A stretch of 64,000 nt of DNA from positions 1-64,000 of the forward strand of contig JBMNLX010000009.1 in assembly GCA_050953085.1 (NCBI GenBank), in the 5' to 3' direction. Below the pieces are notes generated by a model. The model was not told the DNA's origin. It worked only from the letters and a program-made list of their open reading frames with translations, and did not search any database. Positions 42,182 through 50,250 of this stretch are shown here, in pieces (the first letter of the stretch is position 1; each line of letters starts with the position of its first letter). Both the position numbers and the translations under genes were made by a program. This DNA is from UBA3946 sp002385755. Its GTDB lineage: Bacteria; Bacillota_I; Bacilli_A; ML615J-28; CAG-698.

Positions 42182-42760
42182 ATGAGTATGGATAGAGATA
42201 AAAACAATAATCAAGAACCGGAGAAAGACTTGAAAAAAGAAGAAGATAAAAAAGAACTAACTCCCGATCCGTCCCGCGAACTTTTAGATAAAATAATTCA
42301 GGAATACCGGGAAAAAGGGCATTTTGAAAGCGAAAAATTAAAGGTCGCGAAAGTCAGGGTAGTCAAATTAACAATAAAGCATTTCCTCTTATCGCTTTTT
42401 ATCAACTATTTGTTTGATTTGTTGCTAAGTATCGCTTTAAACGGTTACCTGGCGTTCGCGGAATATGATTTGTCTAGCATTGTCTTGTTCAGTATTATTT
42501 TCACGACAGTCGAGACCATACTCAGGCATATCCTTACCAAATACAGCATGCGTTTGGTATTGATGTCTTTCGGAATGATAACTATCCCGATAACGATTAT
42601 CTCGTTTGTTTTGGCGGTGCTGGTGACGCCCGGCTTAGTCATTTTAAGCACCGGGCGCCTGATATTGTTTTTTATAATTTTCATGATTATTCGCTTGACT
42701 TTAAGAATGTTTTTTCTGCGGAGAAGTATTATAAACCAACAAAGGGGTACGAAAAAATGA
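42182..42760 (+). CDS. small polytopic membrane protein of unknown function
   Basis: With the start chosen at 42,182 the protein has 192 residues: an acidic/basic N-terminal tail of about 55 residues (EPEKDLKKEEDKKELTP) and then four to five membrane helices (about 63-85, 90-110, 128-150, 155-175). No family was recognised. Alternative starts are ATG 42,188 or an upstream ATG at 42,146 that overlaps the VanZ-like gene. It overlaps lgt by 4 bp, so it belongs to the lgt operon. Confidence 0.6.
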   Translation: MSMDRDKNNNQEPEKDLKKEEDKKELTPDPSRELLDKIIQEYREKGHFESEKLKVAKVRVVKLTIKHFLLSLFINYLFDLLLSIALNGYLAFAEYDLSSIVLFSIIFTTVETILRHILTKYSMRLVLMSFGMITIPITIISFVLAVLVTPGLVILSTGRLILFFIIFMIIRLTLRMFFLRRSIINQQRGTKK

Positions 42761-43788
42761 AAAATTGGAAGCTAAAACCTTTCGCGTTATTTGCGCTCAC
42801 TTTTTTCGCCGTATTTTTAATCGGCTGCAGCGTCGATAAGACCGTTGACAGCGCCGGCAACGAGATTACGATAATCGGCCGGGAGGCCTTTTCTCTCTTC
42901 GGTTGGCGCAGCGTCTACTGGTACGCGATTATGATTATTATCGGTTTGACGTTCGCCTTTCTATTCGGGCTGTATATTGCCGGGAAAATCGGCTTTGATA
43001 AAAACGCCTTGTATGACGGGTTTATTTACGGAGCGCTTTTGGGAATTTTAGGCGCCCGGCTTTGGTACGTCGCTTTTGCCTGGAAGGAAGGCAATTTTAC
43101 CTTTCTCCGGATTTTCACCGGTTTTCTGGATGAAGAAGGCGGCCTCGCCATTCACGGCGCCATTATCGCCGCGGGAATTTTTGCTTTCTTTTACGCGCGG
43201 AAACGCAAACTTGACATATACAAATTAGGCGAAATGTTAGCGCCCGGGTTTTTGATCGGCCAGATTTTCGGTCGCTGGGGGAATTTCTTTAACCAGGAGG
43301 CGCACGGCGGGCCGATCGTAAATCCGGACCCGGGTCGCTTGGCGGAAACGGTGGCCAAAGGGCGGGCGTTTTTGGAAAAGTTGGGCTTGCCGAGCTTTAT
43401 CGTCGATCAGATGTATATCACGGAAAATGGCGTCACGACCTATATGCACCCGACGTTTCTTTATGAATCGTTATGGAATTTTGTCGGTCTCTTAATCATT
43501 CTTATCGTCCGCCGTTTTTCGAAAAAATACTGGATGGGCGACGCGATACTGTTTTATCTTGTCTGGTATGGGACCGGCCGGTTCTTAATCGAGTCGATTC
43601 GAACTGACGCCCTGACGTTTGAACTCTTCGGAATAACTTTCCGGACGGCGCAAGTAGTCTCGATAATAATGATTATCGCCGGCATCACCCTTTTCACTTT
43701 AAGAAGAGTGTTTAAAGTTTACCCCCGTTCATATATTGAAATCGTAGACGAGACAAAAGAAGCGAAATCAGTCGTAGCAGAAAACTAA
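42757..43788 (+). CDS. lgt: prolipoprotein diacylglyceryl transferase with a lipobox-bearing N-terminus
   Basis: Lgt moves diacylglycerol from phosphatidylglycerol to the lipobox Cys of prolipoproteins. Core motifs are GGLAIHGAIIAA (His, about residue 130), IGQIFGRWGNFFNQEAHGG (about 170-188) and HPTFLYESLWN (about 228). The 343-residue length exceeds the usual 270-290 because of an N-terminal segment: KK-like basic start, a hydrophobic stretch and LIGC with Cys24, then a soluble linker (about 25-48) before the first Lgt helix. That segment looks like a lipoprotein signal, so the enzyme may lipidate its own kind. Starts 4 bp inside the previous gene. Confidence 0.93.
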   Translation: MKNWKLKPFALFALTFFAVFLIGCSVDKTVDSAGNEITIIGREAFSLFGWRSVYWYAIMIIIGLTFAFLFGLYIAGKIGFDKNALYDGFIYGALLGILGARLWYVAFAWKEGNFTFLRIFTGFLDEEGGLAIHGAIIAAGIFAFFYARKRKLDIYKLGEMLAPGFLIGQIFGRWGNFFNQEAHGGPIVNPDPGRLAETVAKGRAFLEKLGLPSFIVDQMYITENGVTTYMHPTFLYESLWNFVGLLIILIVRRFSKKYWMGDAILFYLVWYGTGRFLIESIRTDALTFELFGITFRTAQVVSIIMIIAGITLFTLRRVFKVYPRSYIEIVDETKEAKSVVAEN

Positions 43789-43801
43789 ACGGAGGTTCGA
43801 A

Positions 43802-44707
43802 ATGTATGATGTTGTAATCGTCGGCGCCGGCCCGGCCGGCATGACGGCGGCAATTTACGCTTTAAGGAATAATAAGCGGGTGGCGTTAGTGGAGAAGAAC
43901 GTTCCCGGAGGCGTTATCGTGAACACGGCGTTCGTTGAGAATTACCCGGGATTCACGAAAATCGAAGGTCCGTCTCTCGCCTACGCGATGTTTGAACAAA
44001 CCACTAAGCTCGGGGCCGATTATATCGGCGCGACCGTTACCGGAATCGAGATCGGCGAGAGTTTTTTTACCGTAAAAACCGACGGCGAGTCTTTGCGGGG
44101 GAAAACGGTTATTCTCGCAAGCGGCACCGCTCAAAAGAAATTGGGAGCGCCCGGAGAGGAAAAATACACGGGTCGGGGGGTATCGTGGTGCGCGATTTGC
44201 GACGGGTCCTTGTATAAAGGCGAGGACGTCGCCGTTGTCGGCGGCGGGAACAGCGCGTTTGAAGAAACGATATATTTGTCCAACCTGGCGAACAAGGTGT
44301 ATTTAATTCACCGTCGCGAAGGGTTTCGCGCCGAAAGTTCCCTCGTGGACAGGGTTAGGCAACTAAAAAACGTGAAAATGGTTTTAAACGCGCGAATCGT
44401 CGAGTTTTTCGGCGCCGAAACGCTTCAGGGAGTCGTCATCGAAAACACCCTTGACGGGAAAACCGACAGGTTGGCCGTAAAAGCTTGCTTTGAATATATC
44501 GGAACGCTGCCTTCGACGGATTACGCTAAGGACTTGGGGATTTTGGCCGATAACGGCTATATCTTGGTCGATAAAAACTGCGAGACGGCAATCAAAGGGA
44601 TATTCGCCTGCGGGGATGTCGTGGATAAAGATATCCGGCAAATCGCGACCGCCATCAGCGACGGGGCGGTAGCCGCCCTGAACGCGATAAAGTATTGTAG
44701 CGGGTAG
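43802..44707 (+). CDS. trxB: thioredoxin reductase
   Basis: The 301-residue flavoenzyme passes electrons from NADPH to thioredoxin. VGAGPAGMTAA is the FAD-binding loop, WCAICDGS holds the redox CAIC pair (about residues 130-133), VVGGGNSAFEE binds NADPH and IFACGDVVDKDIRQI is the C-terminal FAD motif. The full length is normal. It lies 13 bp after lgt with a GGAGG site; in Bacillus trxB is in the same neighbourhood. Confidence 0.93.
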   Translation: MYDVVIVGAGPAGMTAAIYALRNNKRVALVEKNVPGGVIVNTAFVENYPGFTKIEGPSLAYAMFEQTTKLGADYIGATVTGIEIGESFFTVKTDGESLRGKTVILASGTAQKKLGAPGEEKYTGRGVSWCAICDGSLYKGEDVAVVGGGNSAFEETIYLSNLANKVYLIHRREGFRAESSLVDRVRQLKNVKMVLNARIVEFFGAETLQGVVIENTLDGKTDRLAVKACFEYIGTLPSTDYAKDLGILADNGYILVDKNCETAIKGIFACGDVVDKDIRQIATAISDGAVAALNAIKYCSG

Positions 44708-44712
44708 CGCAG

Positions 44713-45648
44713 ATGTCTTTTTCCGGAGACGTAAAAAAAGAATTAAGCAGCATCCCCTTAAATGATTGTTGTCTTAAAGCCGAGCTCTATTCCGCGATCC
44801 GCATACGCGCCGACATCTCATTCGGAACCGAAGGAGCGGACATTTCCTTTTCAACGACGCAAATCGCCGCGGCTCGGCGGATAGTGTTTTTATTAAGGAA
44901 ACTCTACGACGTCAAGGTTGATTTAAAAATAAAGAAGAAAAACCGGGTCGACGAGAAATCATATTACCGTATTAACGTTGCCGATAAAGACTTGTCGATA
45001 CTTAAGGATTTAGGGGTTGTCGATATTGACGGAACCCCGCGCGAGCCGTCGTTTAGCCTTGAAAACGACTGCTGCAAAGCAAGCACATTGCGCGGGGCGT
45101 TTTTAGCCAGGGGCTCGATCAACGATCCGTATTCCCGCGATTATCATATGGAAATAATCGCTCCCGACGCCGGCGAGGCCGAATTAATCCAAAACCTTTT
45201 GAAAGAAATAGGAATCGACGCGAAAATGATCGAGCGTCCGAAAGGCATCGTGGTCTACATAAAAAAAGGCGAGCAAATTGCCGATTTCCTTAAATACGTC
45301 GGCGCCAGCAACTCGCTGTTCGCGTTTGAGGATATTAGGATTAAAAAAGACTTAAGCAATTATGTTAACAGGATTATGAACTGCGACGTCGCCAACGAGC
45401 AAAAGGCGATCGCCACGGCGGCGAAACAACTTGAACATATCGAGTTTCTCGAAAAACATTACGGGTTTGTAAATCTCACGCCGCGGCTCATTGACGCGAT
45501 TATCCTTAGGACGCATTACCCCGACGACTCATTATCGCAGTTGAGCGAGAAATCGCTTGAGACGGTAAACCGCTATATTTCCAAGTCGGGTTTAAGTCAC
45601 TGTTTTAAGGATATCGAAAAATTGGTGGAAAAAATAAAAAAAGAATAA
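44713..45648 (+). CDS. whiA: DNA-binding protein WhiA
   Basis: The 311-residue protein has an N-terminal LAGLIDADG-like domain (LRGAFLARGSINDPY, about 117-131) without nuclease residues and a C-terminal helix-turn-helix (SLSQLSEKSLETVNRYISKSG), the WhiA layout. It influences cell division and chromosome segregation in Gram-positives. In most Bacillota rapZ (yvcJ) and yvcK stand between trxB and whiA; here whiA follows trxB after 5 bp and both are missing. Its stop codon is part of a hairpin. Confidence 0.93.
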   Translation: MSFSGDVKKELSSIPLNDCCLKAELYSAIRIRADISFGTEGADISFSTTQIAAARRIVFLLRKLYDVKVDLKIKKKNRVDEKSYYRINVADKDLSILKDLGVVDIDGTPREPSFSLENDCCKASTLRGAFLARGSINDPYSRDYHMEIIAPDAGEAELIQNLLKEIGIDAKMIERPKGIVVYIKKGEQIADFLKYVGASNSLFAFEDIRIKKDLSNYVNRIMNCDVANEQKAIATAAKQLEHIEFLEKHYGFVNLTPRLIDAIILRTHYPDDSLSQLSEKSLETVNRYISKSGLSHCFKDIEKLVEKIKKE

Positions 45649-45663
45649 GCCCGAGGCTTATTC
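45643..45663 (-). terminator. hairpin holding the stop codons of whiA and the XRE gene
   Basis: GAATAAGCC and GGCTTATTC form a perfect 9-bp stem around CGA. On the minus strand it is followed by a run of T, so it terminates the XRE gene; the plus side lacks a T run. Both genes' TAA codons are inside the stem. Confidence 0.8.
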
Positions 45664-45885
45664 AAGTTTGCTGAAGTCAAAGAGTTCGCTTATATTTACA
45701 TCCAATTCCTTGGCTATCTTCGCGATATTTTTTAAAGTGATATTCTTTTCCGCCCGTTCGATTTGTCCGATGTACGTGCGGTGTAAACCGGCTTCATATC
45801 CTAACTCTTCTTGCGACAAACCCTTTTGCATGCGGAGCTGTCTGATGCGTTTGCCGAACAATACATTGATGTTGTTTTCGCTCAT
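45658..45885 (-). CDS. XRE-family transcriptional regulator
   Basis: The 75-residue protein is a single Cro/C1-type helix-turn-helix: LFGKRIRQLRMQKGLSQEEL, then LGYEAGLHRTYIGQIERAEKNI (about residues 9-52), and a short C-terminal helix. Such mini-regulators often control restriction-modification or toxin genes, but none is next to it. I used the ATG after AAAGGTGA; a start nine codons upstream is possible. It is transcribed against whiA and away from acpS, whose start is 76 bp off. Confidence 0.85.
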   Translation of the reverse strand: MSENNINVLFGKRIRQLRMQKGLSQEELGYEAGLHRTYIGQIERAEKNITLKNIAKIAKELDVNISELFDFSKLE

Positions 45886-45960
45886 GCCGTTCACCTTTGT
45901 ATAATCATACAATAAAAAGTTTAATAATTCGACAGACTATAAGTAGCAGGAGCTAAAAAT

Positions 45961-46320
45961 ATGAAAAATATTGGTATTGATATTATCGAAAACAAAAGGT
46001 TTGATTCCTTCATCGATAACCCGCGCAAATATTCCCGGATTCTTTCGGACAAAGAAAAAGACTTGTTCATGAAAATCACGAACAAGTCCAGAAAACGGGA
46101 GTATCTAGCCGGCCGGTTTGCCGCCAAGGAAGCGGTTATCAAAGCCCTGGCGCACAGCGGCTATTCATTCAAATACACAGATATCAGCGTCCTGAACGCT
46201 CCGGACGGTTCACCCTATGTTGTATTGGAAAACTATCCTGCCTGTAAAATATTATTATCATTGTCGCATAGCAAAGAAAACTCGGTTGCGGTTGCGGTTT
46301 TAATCGACAAGGACGAATAG
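45961..46320 (+). CDS. acpS: holo-[acyl-carrier-protein] synthase
   Basis: AcpS attaches the 4'-phosphopantetheine arm from CoA to ACP. The 119-residue protein has GIDIIEN (Asp metal ligand) and YLAGRFAAKEAVIKAL (the Glu ligand, about residues 43-58) and LSLSHSKENSVAVAV near the end. It is complete. The stop codon forms the loop of a terminator. In B. subtilis acpS is also followed by ydcC. Confidence 0.93.
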   Translation: MKNIGIDIIENKRFDSFIDNPRKYSRILSDKEKDLFMKITNKSRKREYLAGRFAAKEAVIKALAHSGYSFKYTDISVLNAPDGSPYVVLENYPACKILLSLSHSKENSVAVAVLIDKDE

Positions 46321-46338
46321 TTCGTCTTTGTTTTTTCT
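46307..46338 (+). terminator. terminator after acpS with stop codon in the loop
   Basis: ACAAGGACGAA and TTCGTCTTTGT pair around TAG, the acpS stop, and are followed by six T. Confidence 0.85.
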
Positions 46339-46543
46339 AATCGATATCGCTATCGGCGGTAAACAAGGTGGAAATACAAATGATTCCGGCTACGCCGACT
46401 AAGGCATAAATAATTCTCGATATCACGACGCTGATATTGTCAAAGATGAAGGCTACCAAGTTAAAATTGAATAAGCCGATTAAACCCCAATTAAGCGCGC
46501 CGATAATTACGACAATTAGCGCAATTTTTTGTAAAACGTTCAT
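46337..46543 (-). CDS. DUF378 membrane protein
   Basis: The 68-residue protein has two membrane helices (about 5-30 and 38-60). VVIIGALNWGLIGLFNFNLV, with the conserved NWGL, is the DUF378 hallmark. The function of the family is unknown. It has an AGGAGG site upstream on the minus strand and lies tail to tail with acpS. Confidence 0.88.
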   Translation of the reverse strand: MNVLQKIALIVVIIGALNWGLIGLFNFNLVAFIFDNISVVISRIIYALVGVAGIICISTLFTADSDID

Positions 46544-46655
46544 TCTGATTCCTCCTTATCGTTATTATTAGTATTTTTTAAAATAATATACTTTTTCATA
46601 TAATAAAAAATCATTTTGCGTCATATGATTATATAGGAAAAATGGGAGGTAATTA

Positions 46656-47693
46656 ATGGGCGAATTTATGAAACGAAAACTTTTTAATAAGTTTTTGAAG
46701 ATTATATTGGTATTGCTTTTTGGCGGGATGCTTATGAGCCTTGGCGCCTGCGCCGGCAAAGACAAACCGGATAAAGTGTTTGCCAAAGAATTAACCAAGA
46801 GCGCGTCGTATAAAGTCGAAGGCGTGATGGAATCGTATTACGACACGGGCCGGAAACGCAACGATTTTACGGTATTATACAAAAATCCGGGATTGATTAA
46901 AGTGACGATCAAACCCGAGGGCGGAAACGACAAGCAAATCATCCTGAAGAACAACGACGGTGTTTATATTTTAATTCCCGCCGTCAACAAGAATTTTAAA
47001 ATTCAAAGCGATTGGCCGGAAAACGCGAGTTATCCGTATTTATTGCAATCGCTGGCCAAAGATATCGCCAATGATCCCGAGGCCTTGACGACCGAGGATG
47101 AAAACACCTTTACGATCGAGACGAAAACGAAAATGCACGCCGACGCGGTTCCCGTCAAACAAAAAATTCTCTTTAGCAAATCCACCAATTTGCCGACGGA
47201 AGTTTTAATATACGACGAGAACGACAATCTTTATATCCGGACAGTTTTTTCCAACATAAACCTTAATTATAATATCTCCGACGACGAGTTTGATCTTGAA
47301 AACAGCATGACGACGGTCAGAATCGAATTGGGCGACGGCATCGCTTACGAAGGCCGGGAGATAGCTTATCCGCGTTATTGCCCGGAAGGAATCGCGTTAA
47401 TAACGGAAAAAACGACGCAAAACACGGAAAGAACTGAAGTTTTATCGATTATGATTTACGGCAATGAACCGGGATTCACCGTTATTCAAGAATTCGTGAA
47501 CGATCAGGAGGCGATGCGGTACCAGGAAGAAGAGGGCGACATCGTCATGGTGATGGGGGCTTGCGCGATTCTGAAAAACAATTCGGTCATATTGTTCTTT
47601 AACGGAATAGAATACACGGTGGCCTCGGATGATCTTTCGGTCGACGAGTTGATTAAAATCGTTCAAAGTTTCATGACGGATGACGAAAAATAA
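46656..47693 (+). CDS. YdcC/GerS-like LolA-fold lipoprotein
   Basis: The 345-residue protein has a lipoprotein signal peptide (LGAC, Cys32). It then carries a LolA-like beta domain (about 40-215: SYKVEGVMESYYDTG, FTVLYKNPGLIKVTIK, QKILFSKSTNLPTEVLIY) and a C-terminal domain (about 225-340) as in B. subtilis YdcC, a sigma-E-dependent sporulation protein encoded beside acpS there as well. The C. difficile relative GerS activates the amidase CwlD, and this genome has cwlD at 18.6 kb. That partnership is inference. GGGAGG precedes the ATG. Confidence 0.78.
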   Translation: MGEFMKRKLFNKFLKIILVLLFGGMLMSLGACAGKDKPDKVFAKELTKSASYKVEGVMESYYDTGRKRNDFTVLYKNPGLIKVTIKPEGGNDKQIILKNNDGVYILIPAVNKNFKIQSDWPENASYPYLLQSLAKDIANDPEALTTEDENTFTIETKTKMHADAVPVKQKILFSKSTNLPTEVLIYDENDNLYIRTVFSNINLNYNISDDEFDLENSMTTVRIELGDGIAYEGREIAYPRYCPEGIALITEKTTQNTERTEVLSIMIYGNEPGFTVIQEFVNDQEAMRYQEEEGDIVMVMGACAILKNNSVILFFNGIEYTVASDDLSVDELIKIVQSFMTDDEK

Positions 47694-47723
47694 TCAAAAT
47701 ACCAAAATAATCATTAAAAAACA

Positions 47724-47753
47724 AAAAGTTTCTTGATATAAGAGACTTTTTTT
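47724..47753 (+). terminator. terminator after the YdcC-like gene
   Basis: AAAGTTTCTT and AAGAGACTTT pair (one G-U) around a short loop; seven T follow. Confidence 0.75.
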
Positions 47754-47824
47754 AGTATAATATATATTGCTTGATTAATAATAGCGAAAGGAGCATGTTT
47801 ACCTTAGGGTAAAAATGAGGCTAT

Positions 47825-48355
47825 ATGAATAAGAAGTTAAGCGCAAAAAAGCAAATAAGTCATAAAGTTGTAATTTTCTGGTCAATGATCAGTTTCGTGA
47901 CGCTGGCTTTCGTCGTGGCGATAATCATCATGTTCGTTAACGCCCAATCGACCCGCTCGATTAACGATATAAGAAACCTTTATGAAGAAGAAGTATTCCA
48001 GCAGGAAGGCTCATATTATGTCTATGTTTACAGTAAAATCGGCATAACCGATGAACAAGCCGAGCTGGATAAGGCTAGCGATCTGGAAGAGTTGATCGTA
48101 ACTTATATGACTTACGCGAAAAGACACTCAAATGCAAGGCGAATATACGGTATGAATGTTGACAGTTTCCGTAACAAAAGCGCGGTATTCATGTCCGGCT
48201 CCACTAACGTCGTTGGCAGTGCAAGATTTTCCGGTCTGCGGATCAACGCCGACGATATTCCGATTTTGATGCTTATCGAAAACGGAAAGGTATCGAAGGC
48301 TTATTTGACGGAGAAGGAGATCCGCGACGCGTTGGACAAGGATATGAATCCCTAA
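47825..48355 (+). CDS. membrane-anchored protein with a possible cysteine-free thioredoxin fold
   Basis: The 176-residue protein has one N-terminal membrane helix (about residues 18-40) and an outside domain. YYVYVYSKIGI, the central helix EELIVTYMTYAKRH, RIYGMNVDS and DDIPILMLIENGKV resemble the strand-helix order and cis-Pro strand of thioredoxin folds, yet there is no Cys. I would call it a non-catalytic thioredoxin-like protein with low certainty. GAAAGGAG lies 38 bp upstream, too far to be its site; closer upstream is GAGGC. Confidence 0.5.
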   Translation: MNKKLSAKKQISHKVVIFWSMISFVTLAFVVAIIIMFVNAQSTRSINDIRNLYEEEVFQQEGSYYVYVYSKIGITDEQAELDKASDLEELIVTYMTYAKRHSNARRIYGMNVDSFRNKSAVFMSGSTNVVGSARFSGLRINADDIPILMLIENGKVSKAYLTEKEIRDALDKDMNP

Positions 48356-48396
48356 TTTGAAAACTGCGGGGAGGCTGGCAATGCGGAAATAATTGC

Positions 48397-48425
48397 TTGA
48401 CATTTAATACAATTTGTGATATTAT
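48397..48425 (+). promoter_or_regulatory. promoter of tRNA-Ser/tRNA-Glu
   Basis: TTGACA (48,397-48,402), 17 bp, TATTAT (48,420-48,425). A second TATAAT overlaps 3 bp further on. Confidence 0.7.
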
Positions 48426-48439
48426 AATATGGCGTAATC

Positions 48440-48532
48440 GGAGTAGTACTCAAGAGGCTGAAGAGGTGCCCCTGCTAAGGGCATAGATCGGATTAAACCG
48501 GTGCGAGGGTTCAAATCCCTCCTACTCCGCCA
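48440..48532 (+). tRNA. tRNA-Ser (anticodon GCU)
   Basis: GGAGTAG pairs with CTACTCC, then G73 and encoded CCA. The anticodon stem TGCCC/GGGCA surrounds CTGCTAA, giving GCT. The long variable arm marks it as class II. Confidence 0.95.
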
Positions 48533-48535
48533 TAT

Positions 48536-48612
48536 GGCCCGTTGGAGAAGCGGTTTAACTCACAAGCCTTTCACGCTTGCATACACGGGTTCGAATCCCG
48601 TACGGGTCACCA
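48536..48612 (+). tRNA. tRNA-Glu (anticodon UUC)
   Basis: GGCCCGT pairs with ACGGGTC (one G-U), then A73 and CCA. The loop CTTTCAC gives TTC. It is three bases after tRNA-Ser and shares its promoter. Confidence 0.95.
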
Positions 48613-48623
48613 AATGACCATCA

Positions 48624-48651
48624 GAGTTGGCTTTTTGCCGACTTATTTTTT
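48624..48651 (+). terminator. terminator after tRNA-Glu
   Basis: AGTTGGC and GCCGACT pair around five T, then TATTTTTTT. Confidence 0.7.
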
Positions 48652-48702
48652 TAGGTGAAAAATATTTATCGGAGTGAAAATTTTTATCGGAAATGGAGTA
48701 AA

Positions 48703-50250
48703 ATGAAAAAAAAACTTATTGAATTAAGAAATATCGTAAAGTCCTTTGACGACGAAGTGGTTGTTGACAACATCAATCTCTATATTTACGAAAATGAGTT
48801 TGTCACTCTGGTTGGTCCGTCGGGTTGCGGGAAAACGACAATCCTGCGCATGATCGGCGGTTTCGAGACTCCGGATTCCGGCGAAATCATTCTTAACGGC
48901 GAGGTTATTAATAATATCCCCCCGCACCAAAGACCGATTAACACCGTTTTTCAACGATACGCCTTGTTCCCGCATTTGAACGTTTTCGATAACGTCGCTT
49001 TTGGTTTGCGTAATTATAATCGCGTTTACGAGGAATTGAAAAGCAACGTGCGCAGGCAATACGAAAAAGAACGCAAGGCGTTACAATCGCGTTTAAGTCA
49101 AAAAATTACGCGTGAAGAACGGGCGGAAATAAAAAACCGTTTGAAAGAAATTAAAAAAGAGATCGCGGATAAAATATATGAAGAAAGAGAAAAACTTCTC
49201 GAGAAAAAATTACGCGATATCGAAGAGCTTTACGATAAAAAAATAAAAGATTTGGAAGAGAAAATCGAACTCGAGGAACAAAAAGAAGACGAGGTCGAAG
49301 CCGCTCGGGCGAAACTGGAAGAGTTGGAGGCGAAAATTCAGGCGGAAATCGCGGCTAAAAAAGGTTGGAAAACCAAAATTAACGGCAAATACGCGAAGGA
49401 ACTTGCCGAATTAAGAAAAATCGTCAACCGCGAAAAGCTTGAGTTATTGAACCAACAATTGAAGGAAAGCTACCGCCGTTATCATAACGAGTTAAAAGCG
49501 GCCAAATCGTTTATGCTCAGCAAACATCATATCGAGGAAGCCGTTTTCGAGGTGCTGAAGCTTGTCAAGCTGGAAGGTTTGGAATACCGTAAAATCAACA
49601 GCTTAAGCGGCGGCCAGCAACAAAGAGTCGCCATCGCCCGCGCCGTCGTCAACAAACCGAAAATACTATTGTTGGACGAGCCGCTCGCGGCCCTGGATTT
49701 AAAACTCAGGCAAAACATGCAATACGAGCTTAAAGAGATGCAAAGAAAACTGGGCATTACCTTTATTTTCGTGACGCATGACCAGGAAGAGGCCTTGACG
49801 ATGTCCGATACCGTCGTAGTTATGGATAAAGGCAAGATCCAACAAATCGGCGCCCCGGAAAAAATCTATAACGAACCGAAGAACCGGTTTGTCGCGAGTT
49901 TTATCGGCGAAAGCAATATTATCCGGGGGCGGTATCTGGGAAACAAGCAAGTCGAATTCATGGGTTCGGTATTTGAGTGCGTCGACGAGAATTTTGAAGC
50001 GGGCGAACCGTGCGATATCGTCATTAGGCCCGAGGATTTTGATGTCGTTCCCCTTGACCAGGCGAAACTTATCGGCACGGTTGACGCCACCGCTTTTTTA
50101 GGCGTTCATTTTGAGATTTGCGCGATCGTCCAAGGTCAGGAATTGGTTATTCACAAATATGAAAACGTGCAGGTAGGAGACAAAATCGGTCTTTCCGTCG
50201 ACCCGTATGAAATACATTTGATGAAGGTGGACGAAGATGAAACGGTTTAA
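48703..50250 (+). CDS. potA: spermidine/putrescine ABC transporter ATPase with coiled-coil insertion
   Basis: The 515-residue PotA energises polyamine uptake. Walker A is GPSGCGKTT (about 38-46), the Q-loop VFQRYALFPHLNVFDN is near 82-97, the signature LSGGQQQR is at about 301, Walker B is ILLLDEPLAALD (about 322-333), and a TOBE domain ends the protein. In usual PotA the signature follows the Q-loop by about 55 residues; here about 165 extra residues of charged coiled coil (KERKALQSRLSQKITREER and onward) sit between them. A similar enlargement is known in mycoplasma PotA. I used the ATG after GGAG; a GTG 16 codons earlier is in frame. Overlaps potB by 14 bp. Confidence 0.92.
   Translation: MKKKLIELRNIVKSFDDEVVVDNINLYIYENEFVTLVGPSGCGKTTILRMIGGFETPDSGEIILNGEVINNIPPHQRPINTVFQRYALFPHLNVFDNVAFGLRNYNRVYEELKSNVRRQYEKERKALQSRLSQKITREERAEIKNRLKEIKKEIADKIYEEREKLLEKKLRDIEELYDKKIKDLEEKIELEEQKEDEVEAARAKLEELEAKIQAEIAAKKGWKTKINGKYAKELAELRKIVNREKLELLNQQLKESYRRYHNELKAAKSFMLSKHHIEEAVFEVLKLVKLEGLEYRKINSLSGGQQQRVAIARAVVNKPKILLLDEPLAALDLKLRQNMQYELKEMQRKLGITFIFVTHDQEEALTMSDTVVVMDKGKIQQIGAPEKIYNEPKNRFVASFIGESNIIRGRYLGNKQVEFMGSVFECVDENFEAGEPCDIVIRPEDFDVVPLDQAKLIGTVDATAFLGVHFEICAIVQGQELVIHKYENVQVGDKIGLSVDPYEIHLMKVDEDETV

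Noticed and set aside
45658..45912. XRE regulator as part of a restriction-modification or toxin system
   Set aside because: No methylase, nuclease or toxin gene is adjacent; it stands between whiA and acpS.
46590..46630. Possible sigma-E promoter before the YdcC-like gene
   Set aside because: TCATATAA and CATATGAT look like the two boxes, but the spacing of about 19 bp is too long for the usual 14 bp.
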